From Podocnemis expansa (taxonomy: Eukaryota; Chordata; Testudines; Podocnemididae): DNA of 64,000 nucleotides. Shown piece by piece: positions 36,600-46,430 of the stretch (positions are counted from its first letter, which is position 1; each line of letters begins with the position of its first letter). Made by a program: the position numbers and the translations under genes. Below the pieces are notes generated by a model. The model did no database searches. It was not told where the DNA came from and saw nothing but the letters and a program-made list of their open reading frames with translations. The DNA is taken from the NCBI GenBank assembly GCA_007922195.1, contig ML681963.1, positions 58,771,597-58,835,596 on the forward strand, in the 5' to 3' direction.

Positions 36600-37505
36600 T
36601 TTTCAGAGATTCACATCCAATCTTGATTTCAAAATTGTCATCGATGAAGAATCCCTCGGTAAAGTGTTTGAATGGTAACTTACTATCACCTTTAAAAGTG
36701 TACCTTACTTTCAGTCTGAATTTGTCTAGCTTCAGTTTCCAGCTATTGGATCATCTCATGCCTTTTCCTGCTAGATTGAAGAGTCCATTGTTAAATATTT
36801 GTGGACCATGTAGATAGTCACAGACTGGGACTGAGTCACCCCTGGACCTTCTCTTTGTTAACCTTGATGGAGTTTCCTGGGTCTCTCTCTCCATAAGGTG
36901 GGTTTCTAATTCTTTAATCACTCTTACGGCTTTTCTCTGGCCCATCTCCAAGTTATCCCTCTTCTTGAATTGTACACACAAAAACTAGAGATGGTAGTCC
37001 AGCAACAGTCACAGCAGTAAAATAACCACTCTACTCCTACCTGAGATGCCTCTGTTTGTGCTTCCCAGAAATCACATTAACTATTTCAGCCTCAGCATCA
37101 CAGTAGAAGCTCACATTAATTATCCACCATTATTCCCAAATCTTTTTCAGAGTCCCTTCTTCCCAGGATTAAGTACCCCATTCTGTAAGTATGGCCTGGA
37201 CTCTTTGTTTCTAGATATATACATTTAAACTGAGTGGTATTAAAATCTATATTGTTTTCACTCAGTTTACCAAGCAATCCATATCATTCTGAATCCGTGA
37301 CACGTCCTCTTCATTATTTGCCACTCCCCCAATTATTGTGTTATCTGCAAACTTTATGAATGATGATTTTATGATTTCTTCTAGGTCACTGTAAAAATAT
37401 TAGACATAAGGTCAAAATCTGATCCCTGTGGGACTGTGCCAGAAATACGTCTCCTTAATGACAATTCCCTATTTATTGTTACATTTTGAGACTCATCAGT
37501 TAGTC
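36600..37505 (-). mobile_element. CR1-type LINE, left part (minus strand), split by hAT
   Basis: Read on the minus strand, this is the CR1 reverse-transcriptase C-terminal region and beyond. Recognisable + strand complements include 'tttgtctagcttcagtttcc', 'ttctaattctttaatcactc', 'tatggcctggactctttg' and 'gttatctgcaaactttatga'. Heavily interrupted by stops. The same sequence continues after the inserted hAT element at 37994. Confidence 0.78.
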
Positions 37506-37985
37506 CAGTGGTTCCAAATTTTTTAGCTCAAGGGCCACAGATATCATTTTTACAGCCCTGGTGGGTCACCAGGACCCCCACTGCAGCCAGATGGAAGGAG
37601 TTTAGCGAGAAGTTTGCCTCCTCCCTGATCTCCCACTCCTTGGCTGCAGCAGGAAAACAGCATGCATCCTGTTGCCCTGTACACTCCACCTGAGAGCTAG
37701 CCACTGGCTCCCTTCTGCAGCCAAGGGGATGGAAAATCAGTAGTCCTATCATTCTGGTTCCAGCACAGACACCAGTACCTATGGATCCAGGCAGAGCACT
37801 TTGCCTTGTTCCCTGCTACAGCCAGGAGAAGTGGAGTACTGATCTTTCATCCCCTTTGGCTGCAGCAAGGAGCCTGCACTAATCTTTTAGCCTTGTGGAA
37901 ATGTGCTCCATCTGGGTCCTTTTGCAGTTAGCAGGAGGGGAGCTATGGGCCTTTTGGCTCCTGGGCCACAGATTGGGAACCACTG
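37506..37985. mobile_element. 480-bp non-autonomous hAT element inside CR1
   Basis: The ends CAGTGGTTCCAAATT and GATTGGGAACCACTG are inverted copies of the common hAT terminus. The flanks agttagtc (37498-37505) and agttagcc (37986-37993) give an 8-bp target duplication with one mismatch, derived from the CR1 host sequence. The interior has repeated 'ggctgcagcaggaa' phrases and no transposase. It inserted after the CR1 did. Confidence 0.9.
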
Positions 37986-38170
37986 AGTTAGCCAGTTTTA
38001 AAGCCATTTAATGTGTGCATTCTTAATTTTATATCATTCTAGTTTGTTTTTCTAATCAAAATGTCATGCAGTACCAATCCAAATGCCTTTCAGAAGTCTC
38101 TAAACCATCTTCCCTTTTCATAGGTGATCAGTTTTATACAGGCAGTTAAAACCAGTTCAGGCAGTTTCCA
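37986..38170 (-). mobile_element. CR1-type LINE, right part after hAT insertion
   Basis: Continues the interrupted CR1 without loss: 'gttagccagttttaaagcc', 'atttaatgtgtgcattctta', 'caaaatgtcatgcagtacca', 'aatgcctttcagaagtct'. Its minus-strand sense corresponds to RT motifs upstream of the other half. Confidence 0.75.
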
Positions 38171-39680
38171 ATTTTCTGAATCAGTGGTATATGCCATTGT
38201 AGACTGCAGAAGCCCTGAATTACCATTGTACATCTTTGCTGAAGATCACATCAGAGCTGCTCTCCTGATTTCTCACTCAGGAGCCAGATGTGTCCACATT
38301 TGAGTTAATTGCATGTTGTCATACACCTGGCTCCAAATATTTGTGCAGAGCAAGATGAAAACCTCATTCCGCTAAGTACCCGATCATGTCAACCTGCTCT
38401 CACACTCAAGGCTTCTAATACTTGAACAAGAAAATATGCAAATACAGAAGTCACATGCAGGAATTCATCAGTACGATTACACAAAATAAATAGGGCAGCC
38501 ACCTTATTCAGTGTGAGACTTCGAGGAGAGATATTACATGCCAGTCAGACTGAGGTGCACACACACAGAAAGGGACAGTGACTGAAGGTTGAAAATGCAC
38601 CCACTTTGGTTTGTCTTATTGACAGAAGGGAAAAGGATAACAAGAAAGCAGACATTTAGAATTGTTTTAAGCAATCATATGAACTGTCTATGTCATCTGA
38701 CAAGGGGGATCCCAGACTCACCCCAGCCAAATGATTATTCCAGTACTTGCATGAGAGACTAAGGAGACAATGTACACATCTGACATCTGTCTGCAGGGAC
38801 ATAGGGCTGTTTGAAAAATGAAGTTTGTTATATTTGTGAAAAAACATTATTTCTGTCACCTCTGTTTTAAGAGGGTAAGGGAATCACCATCCTCTTTGTT
38901 CATTTCAGATTCCCCATGATTGCACCATGTCACTTCTGGCTGCTTCATAAAATGGCAAGCATTAGGAGAATAATTTGATGGGCTGTTGAGCCTTCCAAGC
39001 CATGATGATGCTAAACATATCCTCATGCACAAGGCCTGTGTGTGCTACAGCAAGGTCAGCATAAAGTTAGTGGTAAGATCACTGAACTCTACAGCTTACG
39101 TATGTTTACATTTCTAATATATAGTTTATCTATACACACACAGAGAGACTCCCAAGAGCATGAAAGCATCTTACGTTGACAAGGTTTTCCAAGGATGGTA
39201 CAAACAAAAAACAAATCAAAGAGGCGCAGACAGAGCCCAGCTGAACTCAGTATAGCACTTTGTGCTTTCAATATGCAGAATGACAGAATAAGAGCCTTAT
39301 GACTGAAAAACTCTAGAAAATGGAGGTGAAACCTCTATTTTTTATTTTTTTTACATGGCAAAACAAACACTCAAAACAATTTGCAGAATATGTGCTTTGT
39401 TTCCATGGTTTATTTTCTGACTGTATTTTTGTTTCCAAGTTAATTGTTAAAATTCATTTTCATAATATGATAAGGTTTCTCTTGTAAGAAAAAAGATGAA
39501 ACCAATTGTCTGCAGCTTTAGAGACGAGCAGCCGAACAAAATAATGTCTGCCAATTTCATTTTCATTACTAAGTTTTGTCCTTTGGTGGCTTGTCAGGTT
39601 CTGCAGCCTCCCAAACAGTATTCTTAATAAATACCCAAGAGAATCAGGAACCTATATAACACAGCATCACAATATGCCAT
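38171..39680. other. unique DNA
   Basis: No gene or clear element was seen. Confidence 0.4.
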
Positions 39681-39939
39681 GTTACAAAGGGCAGGGCTGT
39701 TGCTGGCGCTGGGCATGCCGGGGCATGCGCCCCAAATCCCAGCACCAGTGCCCTGGATCTCTAGTCCAATTGAGCCAGGGATCTGGGGCCCAGCTGTCGG
39801 CGGCCGCTGCGGCCCCTCCCCAGCCAGGGATCTGGGGCCCGGCCACCAGTGGCCGCAGCGGCCCCATCCCCCACCAAGGATCCAGGGCCCAGCCGCCCGT
39901 GGCTGCAGTGGCCCCATCCCCGGCTGGTGATGTGGGGCC
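39681..39939. repeat. GC-rich tandem repeat, about 50-bp period
   Basis: From 39775 three consecutive units of 49-50 bp begin 'ccagggatctggggccc' or 'ccaaggatccagggccc' and end 'ggcccc.tcccc'; a degenerate unit may precede them. The array is far more GC-rich than its surroundings and hosts the LTR element that follows. Long frames here on both strands come from the repeat, not from genes. Confidence 0.8.
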
Positions 39940-40125
39940 TGTGGTGTTTTGGACTACCTAGGGTCATTGGGGTTGTCATAGTGATAAATGGGAGAGTCAT
40001 TTAGGTGCTAGGAAAACCTGTCTGTCTCCTCTCTCTCTCTCAGTTCGCTTTCAATAAAGACTTCTATTACAGCTCTGAATATGCTGTCCTCCTTATTGGA
40101 TTATAATTTCCCTTAAAACTCTACA
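39940..40125 (+). repeat. 5' LTR of the gypsy element
   Basis: TG...CA ends, 186 bp. AATAAA at 40053-40058 is the probable polyadenylation signal and 'tctctctctctctcag' lies just upstream. It differs from the 3' LTR by three substitutions (a/g near 40009, c/a near 40031, t/c near 40123). Confidence 0.95.
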
Positions 40126-40127
40126 TC

Positions 40128-40145
40128 TGGCAACAGAGGATGGGC
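40128..40145 (+). other. putative primer binding site
   Basis: TGG two bases after the LTR end, continuing 'caacagaggatggg', is the expected position and start for pairing with a tRNA 3' CCA. I do not recognise which tRNA. Confidence 0.5.
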
Positions 40146-40252
40146 TATGTGATGGAGTGGCTATCCTCAACAATCCTGGCAACTTTGGAAAACCAGAATA
40201 CAATGTAAGAAGCAAAACTTTATTTTACTGCTTGCATGGGGCTTGGGTTGTA

Positions 40253-40380
40253 GCTGTGAAAGCTGATCTGTTTGCCTAAGGGCTAGCTGGCTATTCTGAA
40301 AGCTGATCTGCCTGTTGTTAAGCACAAGGAAGAGATAAGGCTGGCTGACTATTCTGAAAGCTGATCTGCCTGCTGTTAAG
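40253..40380 (+). repeat. triplicated leader motif of the gypsy element
   Basis: The phrase 'tgaaagctgatctg', followed by 'cctg.tgttaag' or 'tttgcctaag', occurs three times (about 40253-40280, 40287-40322, 40341-40380) in the untranslated leader ahead of gag. Could be a packaging or dimerisation element or simply a slippage product. Confidence 0.75.
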
Positions 40381-40413
40381 AGAAGAGACAAACAATATCC
40401 ACAAGAGGGCATC

Positions 40414-41278
40414 ATGGCTTTACTTACTACAACCTTTGAAGCATACGATCATTCGGCAGATTCCTGGCAGACACATATAGCCCAATTTCAAAATTTTGTA
40501 ATAGCAAACGACATAACTGATGAGAAGAAGGTACCAGTTTTTCTAACGGTCATTGGAGTTAAGACTTATAATTTGCTATGTGATTTGCTTTATCCAGAGA
40601 AGCCAGAGCAGAAACCTTACAGGGACCTAGTGAAAGTTCTGGGAGCACATTTTTCCCCAAAGCCACTAGTAACTGCCGAGAGGTATAGGTACTACCAAAG
40701 GAACCAAGAGGAAGGTGAATCAGTTGTATAATTTGTAGCAGCTCTGCGGAAGCTGGCAGCACCTGTGACTTCAAGAACATGTTAGAGGAAATGCTGCGTG
40801 ACAGGCGGTGTATGGCCTGCACAGTGAATCAACACGAAAATGCCTATTGACTGAAGGTCAACTCACCTTGCAGAAGGCTGTGGAAATTGCAGTCTCCATG
40901 GAACACGTCACCCAAGACATGCAATAGATCGGGGTCAGTGTCTGTAAAGTATCCCTACAACCTGCCCCCAGGGCACCGAAGAGAGAAGAATGTTACCGGT
41001 GTGGGAAGCAGGACCACCTCGCATCTGAGTGCCAGTTTAAAGAACTACTGTGTCGACAATGTGGTAAGAGAGGGCACATTGAACGTGCCTGCAAACAAAG
41101 GAAGGGTGAGCCAAACGGAAGAGGCAGACCTGAGAAAAATGGGCCGTTGGTTTGGCAGACTAAGAGGGAAATTCTGCATACAGTAGAGCAGAATACAGGT
41201 GATCATAGTGACACCCAATTGGAAGAGGAAGATTCCCTCCATGTTTTGTCTATAACAGCTGGCCCATGTAAATTCTAG
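40414..41278 (+). pseudogene. gag: gag of Ty3/gypsy retrotransposon, broken
   Basis: The first frame (40414-40731) starts at an ATG in good context (atcATGg) and encodes a capsid-like N-terminal part. A TAA at 40729-40731 ends it. Homologous coding then changes frame near 40770 and again near 40800, and a TAG lies at 40925-40927. Two CCHC zinc knuckles follow in one frame: CX2CX4HX4C starting at 40991 and at 51-base-plus spacing from 41051, the usual nucleocapsid pair that binds the element's RNA. A TAG at 41276-41278 separates this frame from the protease. The normal product is a roughly 300-residue structural polyprotein; this copy cannot make it. Confidence 0.88.
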
Positions 41279-41287
41279 GTATCACCT

Positions 41288-41812
41288 GTGTTGGAAGGCA
41301 AACCTATACGCATGGAACTGGACACTGGCGCAGCAGTTTCATTAGTTTCTAACCTTGTGTATGAGAAGGACTTTAGACATCTGCCACTTAAGCCGACCGT
41401 AGTCGTTTTGAAGACATATACTGGAGAGACTGTTCCCCTGTTGGGTACTATTGATGTGAAAGTAGAACTCAATGGACAGACCACAAAGCTACCACTGTCT
41501 GTGGTAAAGGGGAATTACCCAGTCCTAATGGGAAGATCTTGGATCAGGAAAATCCAACTCGATTGGGCACAAGTGCATCAACTGACTAAAGAAGAAATGA
41601 ATCTAGCAGCGGTACTAACGAAACATGCTGCTGTTTTCGGTGAAGATTTAGGCAGTATGAAGGGAATCACTGTGAAATTAAATATAAAGCCTGATTGCCA
41701 ACCAAAATGTTTGAAGGCCAGGATGGTGCCATGTGCCATCAGACCCAAGGTGGAAGAAAACTTGGAGCAGTTAGTCAAAGAGGGAGTCTTGGTACCAGTT
41801 ACTCACAGCTAG
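41288..41812 (+). pseudogene. pol: pol part 1: aspartic protease and start of reverse transcriptase
   Basis: The 174-codon frame has the aspartic protease active site DTG at residues 12-14 (LDTGAAVSLVS), followed by the flap region and by the lead-in to reverse transcriptase (KVEENLEQLVKEGVL near the end). It is in the same phase as the gag zinc knuckles. TAG at 41810-41812 interrupts just before the first conserved RT block, after which the next frame continues in phase. Retroviral-type proteases act as homodimers to cut the polyprotein. Confidence 0.9.
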
Positions 41813-41815
41813 TGG

Positions 41816-43345
41816 GTGACACCCATTGTCCCAACAGTGAAGAAGGATGGCTCCATTCGGATTTGTAGAGATTTCAAGGTCACTGTCAACCCAGTGTTAT
41901 CTGCAGAACAATATCCTCTTCCCCTCACTGAGGACATCTTTGCAAGTTTGGCTGAAGGACAAAAATTTAGCAAGATTGATTTGAGTCAAGCGTACTTACA
42001 GATGCATGTTGAAGAAGAATCTCAAGAATTGTTGACAATCGTAACACATAAAGGGTTGTACAGATACTGTCGTTTACCTTTCGGCATTACTTCAGCCCCA
42101 GCTTTGTTCCAAAGGGCAATGGATCAGATTTTGAGTGGTTTATCAGGAGTACAGTGCTATCTGGATGACATCCTGGTCACGGGCAAAAATGAGGAGGAAC
42201 ACCTCACGAACTTGGAAGCTACTCTGCAAAGACTGGAAGAGTATGCTCTATGTGTTCACAGAGACAGATATAAGTTTTTCCAGCCCTCAGTTGAATATTT
42301 AGGACATATAATTTATGCTGATGGTCTCCATAAGTCTCCAGCCAAGGTTAAGGCTATTGTGGATGCTCTGCTACCTCAGAAGGTAAGCCAACTTTGCTCT
42401 TTTTTAGGCTTATTAAACTATTATGGCAAGTTTATTCCACAATTAGCGACGCTCCTGAAACCCCTACATGAGCTTCTGGGGCCGAAAAAGGCCGGGAACT
42501 GGACTGAAGCCTGTGATGTTGCATTTAATGAAGCTAAATGCTCACTGGTAAACTCTAAGGTTCTGACACATTTTGACCTATCTTTGCCCCTACAGTTGGC
42601 TTGTGATGCCTCCCCTTATGGAGTTGGGGCTGTATTGTCACATATTATGCCTTCTGGTGAAGAGAGGCTTATTGCTTTTGCTTCACGCTCCTTGACCAAG
42701 GCAGAAACTAACTATGCCCAAATTGAACGTGAAGCACTGGGCATTGTTTTTGGTGTTCGGAAATTTCACCAGTACCTGTGGGGAAAGAAGTTCATACTTC
42801 TCACTGACCATCGACCCCTGACATCAATTTTGGGGCCACACACAGGCATCCCACATTTGGCTGCTAGTCGGATGCAACGATGGGCATTGATACTTTCTGG
42901 ATACACATATGAAATCAAGTACAGGCAATCCTCTTTGCATTGCAATGCTGATGGCCTTTCAAGGCTACCCTTACCGGCACACTGTCAGGATCTGGGCCAG
43001 GAAGGAATCTTTTACTTTGAACAGGTGGAAAACACACCTGTCACGGCTTCTCAAGTGAAGAAAGCAACACGGGTTGACCCAGTACTCTCCCGAGTTATGG
43101 ATTTCATGATGCATGGAACATTCTTACCTGACTCTCAGGTCTCTCCTGACCTCCGCCCCTATGTGTCTAGCAGGACAGTTATCAACCCAATCTGGGTGTT
43201 TGCTGTGGGGTATGCGTGTCATTATCCCACCTTCATTAAGACCACGTTTGTTGGAACAGCTCCATTCAAGTCACTGCGGCATAGTACGCATGAAAGAAAT
43301 TGCACGGAGCTATTTGTGGTGGCCAGGCTTAGACAGGGCCATTGA
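41816..43345 (+). pseudogene. pol: pol part 2: reverse transcriptase and RNase H
   Basis: The 509-codon frame opens on GTG directly after the TAG, so it has no native start. RT blocks: 'KIDLSQAY' at 53-60 (first catalytic Asp), 'LPFGITSAPALFQ' at 87-99, and the palm motif YLDD at 115-118. RNase H acidic residues occur at D264 (ACDAS), E305 (REALG) and D331 (LTDHRP), so both catalytic centres look intact. A frame change near 43205 ends the homology; the last 45 or so residues and the stop at 43343 are out of phase with integrase. The enzyme copies the element RNA to DNA and degrades the RNA. Confidence 0.94.
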
Positions 43346-43397
43346 AAAAATGGCTAGAGCTTGTACCTCATGCCAGAGCGCCCGGAACGCACCTTAG
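43205..43397 (+). pseudogene. pol: pol part 3: integrase zinc-binding segment
   Basis: In a different phase from the RT frame, the open stretch 43113-43397 becomes homologous from about 43205. It carries the HHCC finger: H51 and H54 (LHSSHCG), then 'YLWWPGLD', then C84 and C87 (CTSC), numbered in that 94-codon frame. TAG at 43395-43397 separates it in phase from the integrase core. The finger helps integrase multimerise and bind the DNA ends. Confidence 0.9.
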
Positions 43398-44429
43398 TTG
43401 GCACCTCTTCACCCATGGGATTGGCCCGAAAGGCCACGGCAACGTATCCATGTTGATTTTACTGGCCCATTTGAAGGATGTATGTTTTTAATTGCTGTGG
43501 GTGCCCATTCAAAATGGCCAGAAGTCTCGGTAATGCAGTCCACTACTACGGAAGCCACTATTCAGACCCTGCATGGCTTTTTTAGTCATTATGGTCTTCC
43601 AGAACAGCTGGTGAGTGACAATGGCCCACAATTTGTTTCTCAGGATCTTGAAACTTTTATGAAGGCCAATGGAATACATCACATCAGGTCAGCACCGTAT
43701 CATCCTTCCACCAGTGGACTTGCTGAAAGGTTTGTACAGACTATGAAGCAAGCTCTAAAATCTGTGAAGGGACGTTCACCTCTTCATAAGCATCTGGACA
43801 ACTTCTTGTTGTCCTACAGAAACACTCCACAGACTACAACTAAGGCATCTCCAGCTTTTCTTATGATGGGACAACAGTTGCGCTCTTGCTTTGATTTGTT
43901 GAAACCACAAGACACACAGCAAGTGGTTCAACACCAACAGCAGGACCAGGTCAGCAGACAGTCACCAAGAACAAAGGGCTGCACCTTCAGTATTGGACAG
44001 CCAGTTCTTGCACGAAACTATGCTTCAGGAGCTAAATGGGTCCCAGCAATGGTCATTGCCCAGACAGGACCCGTTTCCTACTCTGTCCAGACAGCGAGTG
44101 GCCTAGTTTGGCGACAGCATGTAGATCAGCTGCTTCTCCATCATATCCACCCAGAAGAGGCATCTCCAACAGACATATCTGACTTCACCCTTACTGATGA
44201 TACAACATCTGAACACGAAACTACTATTTCTCTCTCTCCTGCTCTAGCCACCCCTTCAACGCCTTCAGCCTTCCTGGACCAACTGGACACAACATCCTTT
44301 CCAGTTCCAGCTACTTCCCCAGTACCTGTGATCCCACCACCACCAATACCACCTTGTGGGGTGGGCACACCAGAAGTTCGCCATAATCCACCTCGCGACA
44401 GAAGGCCTCCTACTTGGCTGGATCTTTAG
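43398..44429 (+). pseudogene. pol: pol part 4: integrase catalytic core and C-terminal tail
   Basis: The 343-codon frame follows the TAG in phase. The DDE triad is complete: D20 (HVDFTGPF), D74 (VSDNGPQF) and E110 (LAERFVQT), with the 35-residue D-E spacing typical of integrases. The usual Asp in 'VDAHSKWPEV' has become Gly (VGAHSKW). A basic region and a Ser/Pro/Thr-rich tail ending near 'DRRPPTWLDL' follow. Intact in itself but has no native start. There is no env frame after it; only a short untranslated stretch leads to the 3' LTR. Confidence 0.93.
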
Positions 44430-44564
44430 CTAGTGGTGACCCCCTCTTCATGGGGCAGAATAGTTCCCTGGGGGTTCACCAGAGATGGGGCAGTCTATCC
44501 TCATCTCCTAGTTTAGTTCTTATTCTTTCTGGGGGGGAGGGCTTTATTCTGGAGGTGGGGGTGT

Positions 44565-44584
44565 TCATTAGAGGGGGAGGAATA
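44565..44584 (+). other. polypurine tract of the gypsy element
   Basis: The run 'ttagagggggaggaata' sits directly before the 3' LTR, the expected site for priming plus-strand DNA. Confidence 0.8.
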
Positions 44585-44770
44585 TGTGGTGTTTTGGACT
44601 ACCTAGGGTCATTGGGGTTGTCATAGTGATAAATGGGAGAGTCGTTTAGGTGCTAGGAAAACCTGTCTGTCTCCTATCTCTCTCTCAGTTCGCTTTCAAT
44701 AAAGACTTCTATTACAGCTCTGAATATGCTGTCCTCCTTATTGGATTATAATTTCCCTTAAAACTCCACA
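44585..44770 (+). repeat. 3' LTR of the gypsy element
   Basis: A 186-bp copy of the 5' LTR with AATAAA at 44698-44703, followed by the target duplication gggcc. Confidence 0.95.
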
Positions 44771-44775
44771 GGGCC

Positions 44776-44885
44776 TATCCACCCACAGTGGCGCCTGTCC
44801 CTGTCCAGGGGGCAGGGCCTGTGGGCCGGGGGCGGGGGCTGGGGCTGGGCCTGTGTCCCGGGTCCCTCCCCCAGCCAGCGACGCC
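44776..44885. repeat. GC-rich sequence right of the gypsy insertion
   Basis: Continues the GC-rich character of 39681-39939 ('gggccgggggcgggggctgg'). The two were adjacent before the LTR element inserted. Confidence 0.6.
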
Positions 44886-45267
44886 TCTGCCAAAGGGTAG
44901 CCATATTAGTCTAGTCCAGCAAAACAAACAAGGAGTCCTGTGGCACTTCTAAAAACTAACAAATTTATTTATTGTATGAGCTTTCATGGGAGAAAATACT
45001 ACTTCATCAGACTCTTGAAGACGGAGAAGTATGGATGAATGGAAGGGATGTGTAAGTCACAGGATCAGGACAGACAGCTACAGCAAATCAATGCAATTGT
45101 TTGGATTCAAACAGTAGAGAATTGCAATATAGGAGGGAGATGAGGGAAGACAGATAGCAAAATTACCTGATGTAATGGAAGCAAAACCAGTCTCTATTGA
45201 ACCCTAAATTGATGATGTCGAATCTGCAAATGAACTCCACTTCTGCGTTTTCTCCTTGAAGCAATAA

Positions 45268-45528
45268 TTAGTTATCCATTTGCCTAAGCATGGCTATTAA
45301 CAGATGACTGATGGAGTGATCAGGAAGATTGAAGTGTTCCCCCACTGATTTCTGAATGTTGTTATTTCTGAAGTCAGATTTGTGTCCGTTTAGTCTTTTG
45401 CACAGAGATTGTCCGGTTTGTCCAATGTATAAGGCAGGCTGGAGATTGTCCGGTTTGTCCAATGTATAAGACAGGGTGGAGGGCATTTCTGGCACATGAT
45501 GGCATAAATCACATAGTTGGATGAACAA
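45268..45528 (-). pseudogene. GIY-YIG domain of Penelope-like element, disrupted by 37-bp duplication
   Basis: The 86-codon frame keeps 'YIGQTGQSLCKRLNGHKSDF', then 'GEHFNLPDHSI' and 'LRQMDN'. The segment encoding the zinc and YIG region is tandemly duplicated: 45407-45443 and 45444-45480, 37 bp each. Because 37 is not a multiple of three, the VIY/CX2C part lies in another phase. The stop after 'LRQMDN' also removes the catalytic-Glu region. Inactive. Confidence 0.82.
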
Positions 45529-45689
45529 GTGAATTAGTCCTTAATGGAGCAGCTGATTTGATCAGGTCCTATGCTGGTATCTTTTGTGCAGATACGTGGG
45601 CAGAGCTGGCAACACTGTTTGTTGCAAGGATAGGTGCCTGCCTTAATGTTTTTGTTGTTAGGTCTGTAGTTGTGGGTGACAGGGATATT

Positions 45690-46260
45690 GCTCTCCTGCA
45701 AAAAGGGTTGTATCCCACCCCCTGCTGTGCAGCCCTGCCCCCAGGGCTCAGTCCAGCTCTTGCCAGCAGCCGGCAGCCCAGGCAGGCTCTATCCAGCCCC
45801 AGCCGCTGCCTGCCAGCCAGTGGCAAACAGCCCAGGCTTGGATCCGGCTTCTGCTGTTTTTCCACTGGCCAGCAGGCAGTGGCTAGAGCCAGATGGGGCT
45901 TCCCCAGGATGCCTGCCACTGACCAGCTTGCATCCAGCTCCTGCAGCTGCTGGCGGTCCTGGGGGGCCCAGTCCAGCTCCAGCCACTCGCTGCTGGCCAG
46001 CAGTGAACAGCAGGAGCAGGATCTGAGCCTGGGCTGTGTGCTGCTGACCAGCAAGCAATGGCTGGAGCTGGATCGGGCCTGCCGGGGTCAAGAGCCACTG
46101 GCTGGCAGCAGCAGGAGTAAGATCTGAGTTGGCCAGTGGCAGGCAGCCTGGGCTCAGATCCAGCTCCTGCCACTGCCAGCCCCAGTGGTCCTGATCAGGC
46201 CTCAGCTACTGCTGGGGCTGGGCCAGAGGTGGAGGTGGGGGGTGAGGGCGGGCTGCAGCA
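45690..46260. repeat. GC-rich minisatellite-like block
   Basis: Degenerate units built from 'ctggccagcag', 'agctggatc' and 'gcagcccaggc' and their complements. Long frames on both strands (189 and 161 codons) are artefacts of GC-rich, stop-poor repeat DNA. Confidence 0.7.
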
Positions 46261-46430
46261 CCTCCAGTCCTACAACAAGGACACCACTGCTGGTGAGTAT
46301 TTGTCTGTAAGTGAGGAGAGGTCTGCGCCCCAAGGTGTGAGAGAGTGAGGGATCATCTTGTGGAATAAGCTGTAGGTTCTTTATGATGTGCTGTAGAGGG
46401 TTGACTTGGAGGTCACAGGATGAAAATTTT

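Larger units (their letters stand above)
39940..44770 (+). mobile_element. complete Ty3/gypsy LTR retrotransposon, coding-defective
   Basis: The two 186-bp LTRs begin TGTGGTG and end CTACA/CCACA. A perfect 5-bp target duplication, gggcc, flanks them at 39935-39939 and 44771-44775. The internal order is gag with two zinc knuckles, protease, reverse transcriptase, RNase H, integrase, the Ty3/gypsy order. No env frame is present. The protein style resembles the vertebrate 'K02A2.6-like' elements usually placed near the Mag branch; that placement is from memory of the family. The LTRs differ at 3 of 186 positions, so insertion is fairly recent, yet the frames hold five in-frame stops and about three frame changes. 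Confidence 0.95.
44886..46430 (-). mobile_element. Penelope-like element fragment, minus strand, with GC-rich insert
   Basis: A minus-orientation terminus ('gccaaagggtagccatattagtctag... acaaggagtcctgtggcac... atgagctttcatggga', 44886-45010) is followed by coding DNA matching the 61.1-62.7 kb copy. From 45675 to about 46288 a GC-rich block with no counterpart in that copy interrupts the element; homology resumes with 'tgagtatttgtctgtaagtg'. The element is cut near 46430, so most of the reverse transcriptase is missing. Confidence 0.8.

Noticed and set aside
44430..44584. Possible env gene of the LTR element
   Set aside because: Only about 155 bp separate the integrase stop from the 3' LTR and the 70-codon frame there enters the LTR; the element is a retrotransposon without env.
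45558..46127. 189-codon + frame and 161-codon minus frame rich in Gly/Ala/Ser/Leu
   Set aside because: Both read through the same GC-rich minisatellite, where stops are rare; no domain motif and no support from the related PLE copy.
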